Shown here: one piece after another, positions 1 through 7,397 of the stretch
Position numbering within the stretch: the stretch's first letter is position 1
Layout of the letters: each line of letters starts with the position of its first letter
Assembly: GCA_001564135.1 (NCBI GenBank)
Contig: LKNH01000044.1
Location: 1 to 12,558, forward strand
Direction of reading: 5' to 3'
Length of the DNA: 12,558 bases
Origin: Halobacteriaceae archaeon Tc-Br11_E2g27
Lineage (GTDB): Archaea; Halobacteriota; Halobacteria; Halobacteriales; Haloarculaceae
Translations under genes and position numbers: made by a program
Notes under the pieces: generated by a model
The model's database searches: none
Seen by the model: only the letters and a program-made list of their open reading frames with translations
What the model was told of the DNA's origin: nothing

Positions 1-403
1 AAAACCGGTCACCGACAAAGTCAGGTGCGGTGTACTTTCCGAATCGTCGGAACTGCGCTGCCATGAAGATAAGCAGGATGAAATACCCGGTCGTCCAGCC
101 AACCACGTACGCGAGGCCGAAATATCCGAGCGTTCCAACCAGTGCAGCCACACCAAGATATGATGCGGCACTCATCCAGTTTGCACCGATTGCCATTCCA
201 TTTTCGATAGGGCCGATGGACCGACCTGCGACCCACAGTTCGTCGACTGCGGCCACACGGAAAAACCATCCAACGCCAAGGAAGACGGCAAGCATCAACA
301 CGACCGTCAATGCTGGAATGACCTTGAATCCCTCTTCGAGGGCGTTCGTATAGTCGTTCGCGAGGACAACTGACGCTTCCATCAGGAGTTCAGCAGCCAT
401 CAT
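1..403 (-). CDS. Sodium:solute symporter large subunit (SSS family), partial, N-terminal part only
   Basis: This is the first ~134 residues of a cation-coupled membrane permease; the rest lies beyond the left edge. About residues 27-48, 70-93 and 95-116 are hydrophobic and look like the first three transmembrane helices. Between the first two lies the segment VAGRSIGPIENGMAIGANWM, followed by SAASYLG, which is the typical N-terminal signature of SSS-family transporters; YTAPDFVGDR after helix 3 is also typical. The start is ATG at 403 (overlapping the stop of the upstream gene as ATGA), or the next codon, ATG at 400. A DUF4212 small subunit directly upstream identifies the VC_2705-type two-component symporters, which often sit with acs. 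Acetate or another short carboxylate is the likely substrate; that is inferred from context, not from binding residues. Confidence 0.88.
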   Translation of the reverse strand, partial: MMAAELLMEASVVLANDYTNALEEGFKVIPALTVVLMLAVFLGVGWFFRVAAVDELWVAGRSIGPIENGMAIGANWMSAASYLGVAALVGTLGYFGLAYVVGWTTGYFILLIFMAAQFRRFGKYTAPDFVGDRF

Positions 404-879
404 TTGTCATCACCTGTCGTGGTTTCCGCCGGCTCGCTTTCGTCGGAAACGACTTCTCCCCCGTCCGCTGAAACAGTTGCTTCGGAGTCATCTTCCACCT
501 CTGTCTCGTGTGAAATGCCGTATTTTGTATCGAGACGGTCTCGGTACCAGGCGTAAACTGCTGCAAGCACCAGCGCGATAAGCGGCGAAACAATTGCGGT
601 CAGGAAGAAATTCAGCGGATAGCCACCTAGAACGGTGGTTTCCGTCATGAATCCTTCCGCGAAGTAGCTTGCAATCACCGGGCCGAATACGCCGATAATC
701 CACGCTGCGAACAACACGAAAATCATTCGCAGGTTGTCTTTCATAAACGGCGTACTCGGCTTGAAGATGTTCACCTCGTGGTCGAGATAATCTGTGTTCT
801 CGTGGACGGCATGCGCGTCGCCACCACCATCCGTGAGAACGGGCTGTTCGTCAGTCATACTGTCGTCTGATTGAGTCAT
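400..879 (-). CDS. DUF4212 family sodium:solute symporter small subunit
   Basis: A 159-residue protein with a hydrophilic acidic N-terminus (~1-48), two transmembrane helices (about residues 50-73 and 86-111), the cytosolic basic turn WYRDRLDTKYG after helix 2, and a long very acidic tail (~125-159). Two helices with NFFLTAIVSPL in the second and a basic WYRDRLD-type end match the small subunit found with SSS symporters (DUF4212). It probably assembles with the large subunit encoded 4 bp inside its stop codon. The open frame continues far upstream into acs, so the start must be chosen: ATG at 879 is taken here; ATG at 858 (MTDEQPV) is an equal alternative giving 152 residues. No clear Shine-Dalgarno sequence precedes either. 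The acs stop lies 58 bp upstream, so co-transcription is likely. The acidic tail is longer than I would expect from bacterial relatives, but is common in halophiles. Confidence 0.85.
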   Translation of the reverse strand: MTQSDDSMTDEQPVLTDGGGDAHAVHENTDYLDHEVNIFKPSTPFMKDNLRMIFVLFAAWIIGVFGPVIASYFAEGFMTETTVLGGYPLNFFLTAIVSPLIALVLAAVYAWYRDRLDTKYGISHETEVEDDSEATVSADGGEVVSDESEPAETTTGDDK

Positions 880-914
880 GTTTGTATCGTCTGATTGAGG
901 AATTTTGTTGAGTT

Positions 915-937
915 TCGAAGCGTGGTGCTCCCTTCGA
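915..937 (-). repeat. Short inverted repeat just after the acs stop codon
   Basis: TCGAAG at 915-920 and CTTCGA at 932-937 form a perfect 6-bp stem with an 11-base loop, starting directly after the acs stop codon (940-938). In the acs-symporter mRNA it would make a small hairpin in the 58-base spacer. No T run follows, so it is not a convincing terminator; it could slow decay or mark a processing point. Chance is also possible at this arm length. Confidence 0.3.
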
Positions 938-2917
938 TTAGTCACCCTGCACTTTCTCTTCGATGTCGTGGACGACATCGGGGTTGCGTAGCGTACTCGT
1001 GTTACCGAGCTCGTCGCCGTTTGCAATGTCCTCGAGCAACCGTCGCATAATCTTCCCGGACCGAGTTTTTGGCAACTCAGGTGTGAAGATGATGGCTTCC
1101 GGTCGAGCGAACGGACCAATCTCTTCCTCGACGGCTGTAACAATCTCTGCTCGGAACGCTTCGGATTCTTCCTGGCCGTCCTCGGTGATGACGTAGCCGT
1201 AGATGGCTTCGCCTTTCATCTCGTGGTTCCCGCCGACAACGGCCGCTTCCGCAACGCCTTCGACGCCGACGATTGCGGATTCAACTTCCATCGTCCCGAT
1301 ACGGTGACCGGAGACATTGATGACGTCATCGACACGGCCAAGGACCGTAATGTAGCCGTCGTCATCGAGTTTGGCACCGTCTTCCGGGAAGTAGACCCAT
1401 TGGTCACGCTCCGGAATCGAGTACTCGTCCCAGTATTCGTTGATGAAGCGTTCGTCGTTTTTATAGAGGGTCCGCAGCATGCCGGGCCACGGCTTGTTGA
1501 CTACCAGATGACCGGCCCGCCCGGCACCAACAGGATCTCCGCTTGGGTCGACAATATCAGCGCTGATACCCGGGAGGGGTGGACCGGCCGTTCCGGGTTT
1601 CATCTTTTTGACGCCGGGGAGTGTCGTAATCATCATACCACCAGTTTCCGTCTGCCACCAGGTGTCGACAATTGGACAGTTTTCGTTCCCGATATGTTTG
1701 TAATACCATTTCCAGGCCCGAGGGTTGATTGGCTCACCGACCGTTCCAAGCAGTCGAAGGCTTGAGAGGTCGTGTGACTCTGGATACTCGGTGCCCCACT
1801 TCATGAACGCACGAATCGCCGTTGGAGCGGTATATAGTTGGTTGACCTCGTATTCTTCGACAATTTTCCAGAAGCGGTCCTTGTTGGGGTAATCTGGCGT
1901 CCCCTCGTACATGACAGAGGTGGTTCCAAGCGCGAGCGGTCCGTAGACGATATAGGAGTGTCCGGTAATCCAGCCGATGTCGGCCGCACACCAGTAGGTA
2001 TCATCAGGTTTGACATCAAGAACCGCATGGCTCGTCCAGGCTGCATAGGAGAGATAGCCACCTGTCGTATGTTTGACTCCTTTTGGTTTGCCGGTGGTTC
2101 CGGACGTGTACATCATAAAGAGCATATCCTCGGCATCGCGAGTGACGGGGTCGACAACGGCCCCGCTGTTTGCCTCGACCTGCTCGGAAAAAATATACTC
2201 ATCGTCGGAAATATCGGATGGTGCGTTTTCGCCGAGACGGTCAGCGACGATGGTCGTCACGTCGCTTTCGACGTTTTCAACACCCTTTCGGGCCTTGCTC
2301 AGATGGTCAAGTGCATCGCCACGTCGGTAGTAGCCATCACAGGTTACGAGCACATCCGAGTTTGCAGAGTTCATCCGTTCTGCAAGCGCATCGGCTGAGA
2401 AACCAGCGAACACGACGGAGTGAGGAGCACCGATGCGAGCACAGGCAAGCATCGCAATCGGGAGTGCTGGAATCATCGGCAGGTACATCGTGACGATGTC
2501 GTCTTCCTCGACACCGAGGTCTCGCAGGGCCGCAGCAAACTCGTTTACTTCACGGTGAAGTTCCTCGTAGGTGTACGTACGTGTCTCGCCGAGTTCGCCA
2601 ATCCATTCGATAGCCACCTCGTCACCTCGTTCATCAAGGTGTCTATCGACACAGTTAGCAGAGGCATTGAGTTTGCCGTCAACAAACCACTCATAGAACG
2701 GTTCGTTCGTGTCATCGAGTACCTGATTCCATTCTTTCTCCCAGTCGAGGAGATTGGCCGCCCGCTCCCACTCATCCGGCCAGTTCTCCTCAAAATCCTC
2801 GTAAATCGACTCGTCGGAGATGTTTGCCTGTTCGACAAACGATGCTGGGGGCTCGAACTCCTCTTGCTCCGCTAATCGCGATTCGAGTTGAACATCCGCT
2901 TCGTCATCCTCTGTCAT
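938..2917 (-). CDS. acs: Acetyl-CoA synthetase, AMP-forming
   Basis: A 659-residue cytosolic enzyme that activates acetate to acetyl-CoA with ATP and CoA through an acetyl-AMP intermediate. The length is normal for the family. The N-terminal ACAS_N region (~30-90, YEDFEENWPDEWERAANLLD) is followed by the AMP-binding domain with the P-loop-like TSGTTGKPKG (271-280), YWCAADIGWITGHSY (308-322), and DTWWQTETGGMM (418-429), whose tryptophan narrows the acyl pocket to acetate. The C-terminal domain has the hinge region GRVDDVINVSGHRI (527-540) and PKTRSGKIMRR (616-626), with the conserved adenylation lysine at K622, the residue acetylated in bacterial Acs. ATG at 2917 is chosen because a TATA-like element lies ~28 bp upstream and the family's N-terminus fits. 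It is likely co-transcribed with the downstream symporter genes. Reverse flux or propionate use cannot be excluded from sequence. Confidence 0.97.
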   Translation of the reverse strand: MTEDDEADVQLESRLAEQEEFEPPASFVEQANISDESIYEDFEENWPDEWERAANLLDWEKEWNQVLDDTNEPFYEWFVDGKLNASANCVDRHLDERGDEVAIEWIGELGETRTYTYEELHREVNEFAAALRDLGVEEDDIVTMYLPMIPALPIAMLACARIGAPHSVVFAGFSADALAERMNSANSDVLVTCDGYYRRGDALDHLSKARKGVENVESDVTTIVADRLGENAPSDISDDEYIFSEQVEANSGAVVDPVTRDAEDMLFMMYTSGTTGKPKGVKHTTGGYLSYAAWTSHAVLDVKPDDTYWCAADIGWITGHSYIVYGPLALGTTSVMYEGTPDYPNKDRFWKIVEEYEVNQLYTAPTAIRAFMKWGTEYPESHDLSSLRLLGTVGEPINPRAWKWYYKHIGNENCPIVDTWWQTETGGMMITTLPGVKKMKPGTAGPPLPGISADIVDPSGDPVGAGRAGHLVVNKPWPGMLRTLYKNDERFINEYWDEYSIPERDQWVYFPEDGAKLDDDGYITVLGRVDDVINVSGHRIGTMEVESAIVGVEGVAEAAVVGGNHEMKGEAIYGYVITEDGQEESEAFRAEIVTAVEEEIGPFARPEAIIFTPELPKTRSGKIMRRLLEDIANGDELGNTSTLRNPDVVHDIEEKVQGD

Positions 2918-3163
2918 ACGCTCTGTTCTCTTGAGAGTTCCATATTAATACCCCCGTCTAACTATACCAAGGTTCGTTATTCTCGCCTGGAAAATTGGGA
3001 AATGAAAAGGAACTATCCCGAAATAATGGTGTAATTATCCGGATGTAACAGATTTCTCTGCGTGAGGGGTATCTGTTCATACGAGACGGGGCCCTGAGCG
3101 GTCTTTTGAAAAAAGCTAATCAACAAAGGATTTGAAAGCCCTAATTACTTAATCTCCTCCAAA
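2918..3163 (-). promoter_or_regulatory. 246-bp intergenic region between regulator gene and acs
   Basis: No coding sequence is visible. From the regulator end toward acs, minus-strand reading gives a T6 run at about 3109-3114 that could end the regulator transcript. Next comes a 7-bp inverted repeat (arms 3047-3053 and 3071-3077, AACAGAT / ATCTGTT, 17-base spacer), then a smaller A/T-rich inverted repeat (ATAAT 3023-3027 / ATTAT 3034-3038), and finally the acs TATA element. The spacer is long for a haloarchaeal operon junction, so acs probably has its own promoter with room for activator sites. Confidence 0.5.
2941..2950 (-). promoter_or_regulatory. Probable TATA box of acs
   Basis: Read on the minus strand this is TATTAATATG, an A/T-only core inside G/C-rich flanks, centred ~28 bp before the acs ATG at 2917. 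That spacing puts transcription initiation within a few bases of the start codon, so the acs mRNA is probably leaderless or nearly so. A G-rich stretch precedes the box at the usual place of a TFB-binding element, but it does not match a BRE consensus well. Confidence 0.55.
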
Positions 3164-4879
3164 TTAGTCCTCAAAGACATCCTCCAGTAGCTTCTGTTGA
3201 GCTTTACGCAGGTGGTTATGCAACGTCGGGGCAGAAACCCCCATAGATTCGGCTAAATCCTCTGCTGTGCTGCCCCGTGGCCATTCGAAATAGCCAGCAT
3301 GATAGGCCCCTTCAAGGACAGATTGTTGTTTGTCCGTTAACGTCGTATCAAGTGACTTTCCCATCGCCTGTGAGCCATCGTCCGCGCTTCGTTCCTGTTT
3401 TCCACGGAGTTCGATTGACGGAAATTGTCCAATAAGTGTGTCATTTAGCGAGCGAACGTCCGTATCAGGCGTTACTTCACAGACCAGTGAGGCAGTTCCA
3501 TTTTCGACGGTGAGTTCCGTTAGTGTCGCCCCTCGTTCGGAGAGCAAAATGGCCGGCGATGACTGAATGACTAGCTCAAGTCGGCCGCCGTCGTCGTAAT
3601 TTTGAATGAGTCGAGCATCAGTGATACCCTCGATGTCCGCGGTGGCATCAAGTGCCCTTTCGGCAGTTACTCCAGCGATATCAACAAAACAAAGAAGCGA
3701 CTGTGCTTCTGCCGGAACCGCTCCATCAAGCGCTAAGGAACAGGAGATGGCCTGTGAAAGGGCAACAAGTGGAGCATCCTCATCGTGATACGAAAACCGC
3801 AGTTCAAGGATGGTTCCCCCGAGCAACAGCAGCCGTCGCTCCGTTGCGGTAATGCCAAACGCAATGCGACGTCCCAGTGCCGAGAGTGCTGTTCGCTCTG
3901 GTTTGTCGAATGCATCTTCACGGTCTGCACGGACGACAAGTGCGCCATAACTCGTCTCACCATGCGCAATCGGGACAGCGCCGAGCATCCCTCTCCCCTC
4001 TACATCGGTGTTTGGGCCCGGGTCGTCCGGAGCGACCATCGCCTGACCAGTCTGCATCGCTCGGCGGACTAGTCCCGAATTCGCAGGACCCGAAAAGCGA
4101 TTGGGACTCTCGCCCGCGTGTGCGCGCACTGTAACAGCACTTTCCGCCGAATCCTGGTCGAGAATCCATGCCGCTTCATATAGGTCCGTCAACCGTTCGA
4201 CAACTCGGCGATTAATTTCGCTACGTGTGTTCCCAGCAATCAACTCCTCATCTACCGCTTCAAGCGTCGTCACAATTCGCGGCAGCCATCCGCGCTGGTC
4301 GCGCGATTGCGTCTCTAACGTTTCAAACGCACGCGCAATTTCGGCACGAGTCGGTGTTCCGAACGACTGCAACAGGCCGTCGATACTCTGCCAGCCACCG
4401 ACTGCAGTGACAACTCGAGCATCAATCCCGTTTGAGACCAACAGCGTTCGTGCAAAGTACTCCCGGAGCGTCGATGGGGTAACTTCTTCAAACACAGCGC
4501 GGCCAGTCTCCTCTGCGGCACGCTCACCAACTTCTCCGACAAGCATCTGTATCCGTCGTTCAGAGACGGGAATGACACGGTCATCTGTTCCTATCCCGTT
4601 GCTGCGCGTAAATTGCCAGAAGTCGTGCGCCACTTGTGCAGGCATATAGGCCGTTCGGGTCTTCTCATCGCCTTCCCGAACAGTCACAAAATAGCGAGTT
4701 CGCCCTTGAGAACCCTCCCCGGATACATCCCCTGGTTTGAGCCGTTCAATCTCTGCAGCACGTAGCCCTACCTCAGCACAGAGACGGACAACAAGTTCCT
4801 CACGGTGAGTTTGCGTTGCTCGGCGTAACTGTTTGTACTCGTGGTCAGTTAGCTGGACTCTGTCACCAGGGACTCCCAT
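3164..4879 (-). CDS. Bat-type HTH_10 transcription regulator with degenerate integrase-like N-terminus
   Basis: A 571-residue cytosolic regulator with four visible parts. (1) Residues ~8-185 resemble a tyrosine-recombinase catalytic domain: EVGLRAAEIERL carries the box-I arginine (R40), VREGDEKTRTAYMP looks like the beta-hairpin lysine region, and TPSTLREYFA (134-143) with GGWQS (161-165) mirror the HxxR and H/W boxes. The first histidine of HxxR is a serine, and no tyrosine follows GGWQS where the nucleophile should be, so strand-cleaving activity is unlikely. (2) Residues ~205-350 look like a GAF sensor domain. (3) Residues ~355-495 match the BAT domain linking GAF and HTH_10. (4) Residues 515-568 are an HTH_10 DNA-binding domain (LTDKQQSVLEGAYHAGYFEW, then AEDLAESMGVSAPTLHNHLRKAQ). 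Relatives of this build include the bacterio-opsin activator. Its place directly upstream of acs suggests it controls acetate metabolism; that is inference. A weak A/T-rich element at 4901-4911 lies 26 bp before ATG 4879. Confidence 0.88.
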   Translation of the reverse strand: MGVPGDRVQLTDHEYKQLRRATQTHREELVVRLCAEVGLRAAEIERLKPGDVSGEGSQGRTRYFVTVREGDEKTRTAYMPAQVAHDFWQFTRSNGIGTDDRVIPVSERRIQMLVGEVGERAAEETGRAVFEEVTPSTLREYFARTLLVSNGIDARVVTAVGGWQSIDGLLQSFGTPTRAEIARAFETLETQSRDQRGWLPRIVTTLEAVDEELIAGNTRSEINRRVVERLTDLYEAAWILDQDSAESAVTVRAHAGESPNRFSGPANSGLVRRAMQTGQAMVAPDDPGPNTDVEGRGMLGAVPIAHGETSYGALVVRADREDAFDKPERTALSALGRRIAFGITATERRLLLLGGTILELRFSYHDEDAPLVALSQAISCSLALDGAVPAEAQSLLCFVDIAGVTAERALDATADIEGITDARLIQNYDDGGRLELVIQSSPAILLSERGATLTELTVENGTASLVCEVTPDTDVRSLNDTLIGQFPSIELRGKQERSADDGSQAMGKSLDTTLTDKQQSVLEGAYHAGYFEWPRGSTAEDLAESMGVSAPTLHNHLRKAQQKLLEDVFED

Positions 4880-5355
4880 TTCGCTACTGGTTGATTGTGC
4901 GAAATATGATTTAGTTCTTTTGGCGCTCTACCCGCATCACCGCTATATAATCGACTGTTTCAGTACGGACTTTCGAATTGTCTCAGTAGTCAATATAACC
5001 AGTCATATGAGTGTTTTCGTCGGTATTATGTGGCTCATTGAGAGGAAACCGTCTTTTATTTCTCGCATCCGGGAGGGAGCGAAATAAGTAACTGCCTTTG
5101 AAGGTAATATATCATGGCAAGAAATGGTACTAGCTGGGGCAAAAACATTCCCACAAAGGAATTAGTAATTTTGGAGAGTCTCATTGAAACTAATTTCGAG
5201 TCTCCTATCTATGGCGAAGATACTACAATCTCATTCTGAAGAGCCCTGTAGCCCATTTGCAACTGATTTTCGATTTCAACCATACAACAAACAATAGCAT
5301 TTTTTCGCTCTATCTACTCAGACTGAAAGGGATTTACTTTCCTGCTTATCCATCG
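4880..5355. other. AT-rich intergenic region, 476 bp, no convincing gene
   Basis: This gap separates the regulator (transcribed leftward) from the end of the purU-like gene (also leftward). It is clearly richer in A and T than its surroundings. Reading frames are short and show no recognisable domain; the only candidate with promoter-like context is listed separately (5114-5239). There is a T7 run at 5299-5305 on the plus strand. I see no tRNA, no inverted terminal repeats and no transposase remnant that I can name. Low density plus AT richness would fit a decayed gene or old insertion, but nothing proves it. Confidence 0.5.
5114..5239 (+). CDS. Possible small protein, 41 residues, unknown
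   Basis: ATG at 5114 opens a 41-codon frame beginning MARNGTSWGKNIPTKELVIL and ending at TGA 5237-5239. Upstream there is a purine-rich GAAGG at ~5100-5104, a possible ribosome-binding site ~10 bases before the ATG, and a TTTTATTT element at ~5053-5060 that could be a TATA box for a short-leader mRNA. The residue content (K, N, I, S) is less acidic than the neighbours. I recognise no family. It may be a real small gene, the start of a broken one, or chance in an AT-rich spacer; chance is most likely. Confidence 0.2.
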   Translation: MARNGTSWGKNIPTKELVILESLIETNFESPIYGEDTTISF

Positions 5356-6327
5356 TCAGTCCTGTGACTCCACCAGAAACTCACCCAACCCATCGATAGG
5401 GCGGTCGGGATTTAGCTCATCCAACTCCGCTGGTGCACCAAGTTGGGCATCACCTGATTCGGGTTCTCTGAGTTCTGTCCGACCACGGTGGACGGCAATG
5501 TCGTCGTTCAGGTGAAGGTCGATTGCCGAAAGCAACGCATCCGCTTCGAGCGGTTGTCCGATTTGTTCGAGTTCCTCCACGTCGGCATCGGGCGGTACGT
5601 TGAACACACGTTGGGTAATAATCGGTCCCTGGTCGAGGTCCGTCGTGACATAGTGGGCAGTAACCCCTGCAATACGAACGCCCTCCTCCAGCGCTTGTAG
5701 ATATGCTTCGGCACCGGGGAACGAGGGCAAAAGCGAGGGATGAATATTGATAATCCGTTGTTCGTAGCGGAAAACAACGTCGGGACTCAAAATCCGCATA
5801 TACCGGGCAAGTACAATTAAATCTGCATCATACTCATCAAGCAGTTCAAGCAGTTGCCCCTCGTCGGGCGTTCCCTTCTCGTCGCCGATATCATGGAACG
5901 GAACATCGTATTTCTCCGCCATCGGTTCGAGGTCATCATGATTGCCGATAACGACGCTCACATCTGCCCCGAGCGTTCCACTTGCCCAGGCCTCGAAGAT
6001 GGCTTCAAGGCAGTGAGACTCTTTGGTTACAAGTACTGCAATCTGTTTCGTCTCACGGTCTGCCGGGAACCGGACCTGAATATCGACGCCCAGTTCGTCT
6101 CCCAATTCGTGTAGGTCATCTCGGAGTTTCTCGGCCGTACAGACCATCTCCGAGGTATCTACACGCATGGTCATCCGGAAGACGCCCTCACGGACGGCCT
6201 GGTCCAGATCCTCGATGTTGATACTGCGCTCGAACAACAACGTGGTAACGTTGGCAATCAACCCGGTATCGTCTTCACCAACGACCGTGATTTCAGTGAA
6301 CTCTCGCGTCACCGTAACCACCGCCAT
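5356..6327 (-). CDS. purU: Formyltetrahydrofolate deformylase, PurU-type (ACT + formyltransferase domains)
   Basis: A 323-residue cytosolic enzyme, predicted to hydrolyse 10-formyl-tetrahydrofolate to tetrahydrofolate and formate. Residues ~11-85 form an ACT domain (TEITVVGEDDTGLIANVTTL), as in PurU. Residues ~95-275 are the formyltransferase domain: KQIAVLVTKESHCLEAIFEA, VVIGNH (125-130), then RIINIHPSLLPSFPG with the catalytic pair N194 and H196, and TDLDQGPII with D232. About 45 extra residues at the C-terminus are acidic and low in pattern. The frame is open for 34 codons upstream, but MAVVTVTREF at 6327 begins right before the ACT domain and is the natural start. It is divergent from purS-purQ (147-bp spacer), so a role in purine one-carbon supply fits. 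GAR transformylases (PurN) share the catalytic domain but lack the ACT domain; a transformylase role is the main alternative. Confidence 0.87.
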   Translation of the reverse strand: MAVVTVTREFTEITVVGEDDTGLIANVTTLLFERSINIEDLDQAVREGVFRMTMRVDTSEMVCTAEKLRDDLHELGDELGVDIQVRFPADRETKQIAVLVTKESHCLEAIFEAWASGTLGADVSVVIGNHDDLEPMAEKYDVPFHDIGDEKGTPDEGQLLELLDEYDADLIVLARYMRILSPDVVFRYEQRIINIHPSLLPSFPGAEAYLQALEEGVRIAGVTAHYVTTDLDQGPIITQRVFNVPPDADVEELEQIGQPLEADALLSAIDLHLNDDIAVHRGRTELREPESGDAQLGAPAELDELNPDRPIDGLGEFLVESQD

Positions 6328-6474
6328 CGAATGCGTTCCTGGTAGGTCATCTATCTGACTCAGTGCCCCTAAGCGACTAAAACATTCGTTTTCTACCTGT
6401 GGAATGGGGAGTCGATGGAGAGGGACCAACTGGAATCACAAACGTTTTCGAGGCCGCCAACCGCGTGTTCATCA

Positions 6475-6726
6475 ATGACAGCGTATACGGCTACGGTGAC
6501 AGTCCGACTCAAACAGGGCGTTCTCGACCCAGAGGCGGAAACGACACAGCGCGCGCTTGAACGACTTGGCTTTGAGCTTGAGGACCTCAGAGCGGCTGAC
6601 CAGTTCGAAATCGACATCGCTGCTGCAACCGCCGATGAGGCACGCGAACGCGTCGTCGAAATGACCGAGCGGTTGCTTGCAAACCCGACCATCCACGATT
6701 ACGAGGTCGACCTGACGGAGCAATGA
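6475..6726 (+). CDS. purS: Phosphoribosylformylglycinamidine synthase subunit PurS
   Basis: An 83-residue protein, the normal PurS length. It is the small bridging subunit that joins PurQ (glutaminase) to PurL (synthetase) in the FGAM synthetase of archaea and Gram-positive bacteria, step four of purine biosynthesis. The family pattern is clear: YTATVTVRLKQGVLDPEAET at the N-terminus, then RALERLGFELEDLRAADQFE and a C-terminal NPTIHDYEVDL. The frame extends 20 codons further upstream to ATG 6415, but that extension has no family match; the start at 6475 (MTAYTATV) is the family's. Its stop overlaps the purQ start by 4 bp (ATGA), so translation of the two is probably coupled. The partner purL is not in this window. 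Confidence 0.95.
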   Translation: MTAYTATVTVRLKQGVLDPEAETTQRALERLGFELEDLRAADQFEIDIAAATADEARERVVEMTERLLANPTIHDYEVDLTEQ

Positions 6727-7397
6727 CTGTCGCTGTCATCCAGTTTGGCGGGAGTAACTGTGACCGAGATACTGTCCAGGCACTTGCCGCACTCGATATC
6801 GATGCACAGCTGGTCTGGCACGAGGATGGGCTTCCTGCAGAGACCGCGGGAATTGTTCTTCCCGGTGGGTTCTCCTACGGAGATTATCTCCGTGCAGGAG
6901 CAATGGCTGCACAGTCCCCGATTATGGACGAGGTCCGGGACGCTGCTGATGACGGGTTGCCAGTGCTTGGTATCTGTAACGGCGCACAGATTGGCTGTGA
7001 GTCAAAACTCACCCCCGGCGCGTTCACAATCAACGAAAGCGCTCGCTTCCAGTGCGAACACGTCAACCTTCGCGTTGAAAACGCAGAGACACCGTGGACG
7101 AGCCACTATGAGGAGGGTGACGTCGTTTCGTTCCCAATCGCACACGGCGAGGGACGGTTTGAAATTGCTGATGACAAGCTAGAAGCGCTCGAAGCTGAGA
7201 ATCGCGTGCTCTTTCGCTACTGCGACAGCGAGGGGAACGTGACGGACGAGGCCAATCCAAACGGCTCAAAGAATAACATTGCAGGGATTACGGGTGAATC
7301 TAACCATATCGCCGTCATGATGCCTCACCCAGAGCGAGTTTCTCTTCCCGACCTTGGTGCCACTGACGGACAGGGCGTGCTCAAAGGGTTCCAGTGA
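6723..7397 (+). CDS. purQ: Phosphoribosylformylglycinamidine synthase subunit PurQ (glutaminase)
   Basis: A 224-residue class I glutamine amidotransferase that releases ammonia from glutamine for PurL to convert FGAR to FGAM. Visible motifs: IQFGGSNCDRDT at the N-terminus, LPGGFSYGDYLRAGA (46-60), the nucleophile Cys85 in VLGICNGAQIG, and the catalytic His202 and Glu204 in MMPHPER. Length and motifs are complete. It overlaps purS by 4 bp and therefore belongs to the same transcript. The following SDR gene starts 55 bp later and has its own TATA-like element, so the purSQ unit may end here. Confidence 0.97.
   Translation: MTVAVIQFGGSNCDRDTVQALAALDIDAQLVWHEDGLPAETAGIVLPGGFSYGDYLRAGAMAAQSPIMDEVRDAADDGLPVLGICNGAQIGCESKLTPGAFTINESARFQCEHVNLRVENAETPWTSHYEEGDVVSFPIAHGEGRFEIADDKLEALEAENRVLFRYCDSEGNVTDEANPNGSKNNIAGITGESNHIAVMMPHPERVSLPDLGATDGQGVLKGFQ

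Noticed and set aside
30..353. Long plus-strand frame opposite the symporter gene
   Set aside because: It is antisense to a frame with clear SSS-family signatures and its translation shows no domain.
880..1143. N-terminal extension of the DUF4212 frame into acs
   Set aside because: It overlaps the acs coding region in another frame and has no family match; starts at 879 or 858 fit the family.
1223..1765. 180-codon plus-strand frame inside acs
   Set aside because: Antisense shadow of acs; long antisense frames are common in haloarchaeal codon usage.
2951..2978. Possible Bat-type upstream activating sequence just before the acs TATA box
   Set aside because: The minus strand reads AACCTTGGTATAGTTAGA there, which shares TAGTT and ACC with the bop UAS, but the spacing between the halves differs, so it is not a real match.
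3164..4879. Active mobile integrase
   Set aside because: The recombinase-like domain lacks key catalytic residues, is fused to GAF, BAT and HTH_10 domains, and no attachment repeats or tRNA lie beside it.
6415..6474. 20-codon upstream extension of purS
   Set aside because: Extension lacks similarity to PurS and would lengthen an already standard 83-residue protein.
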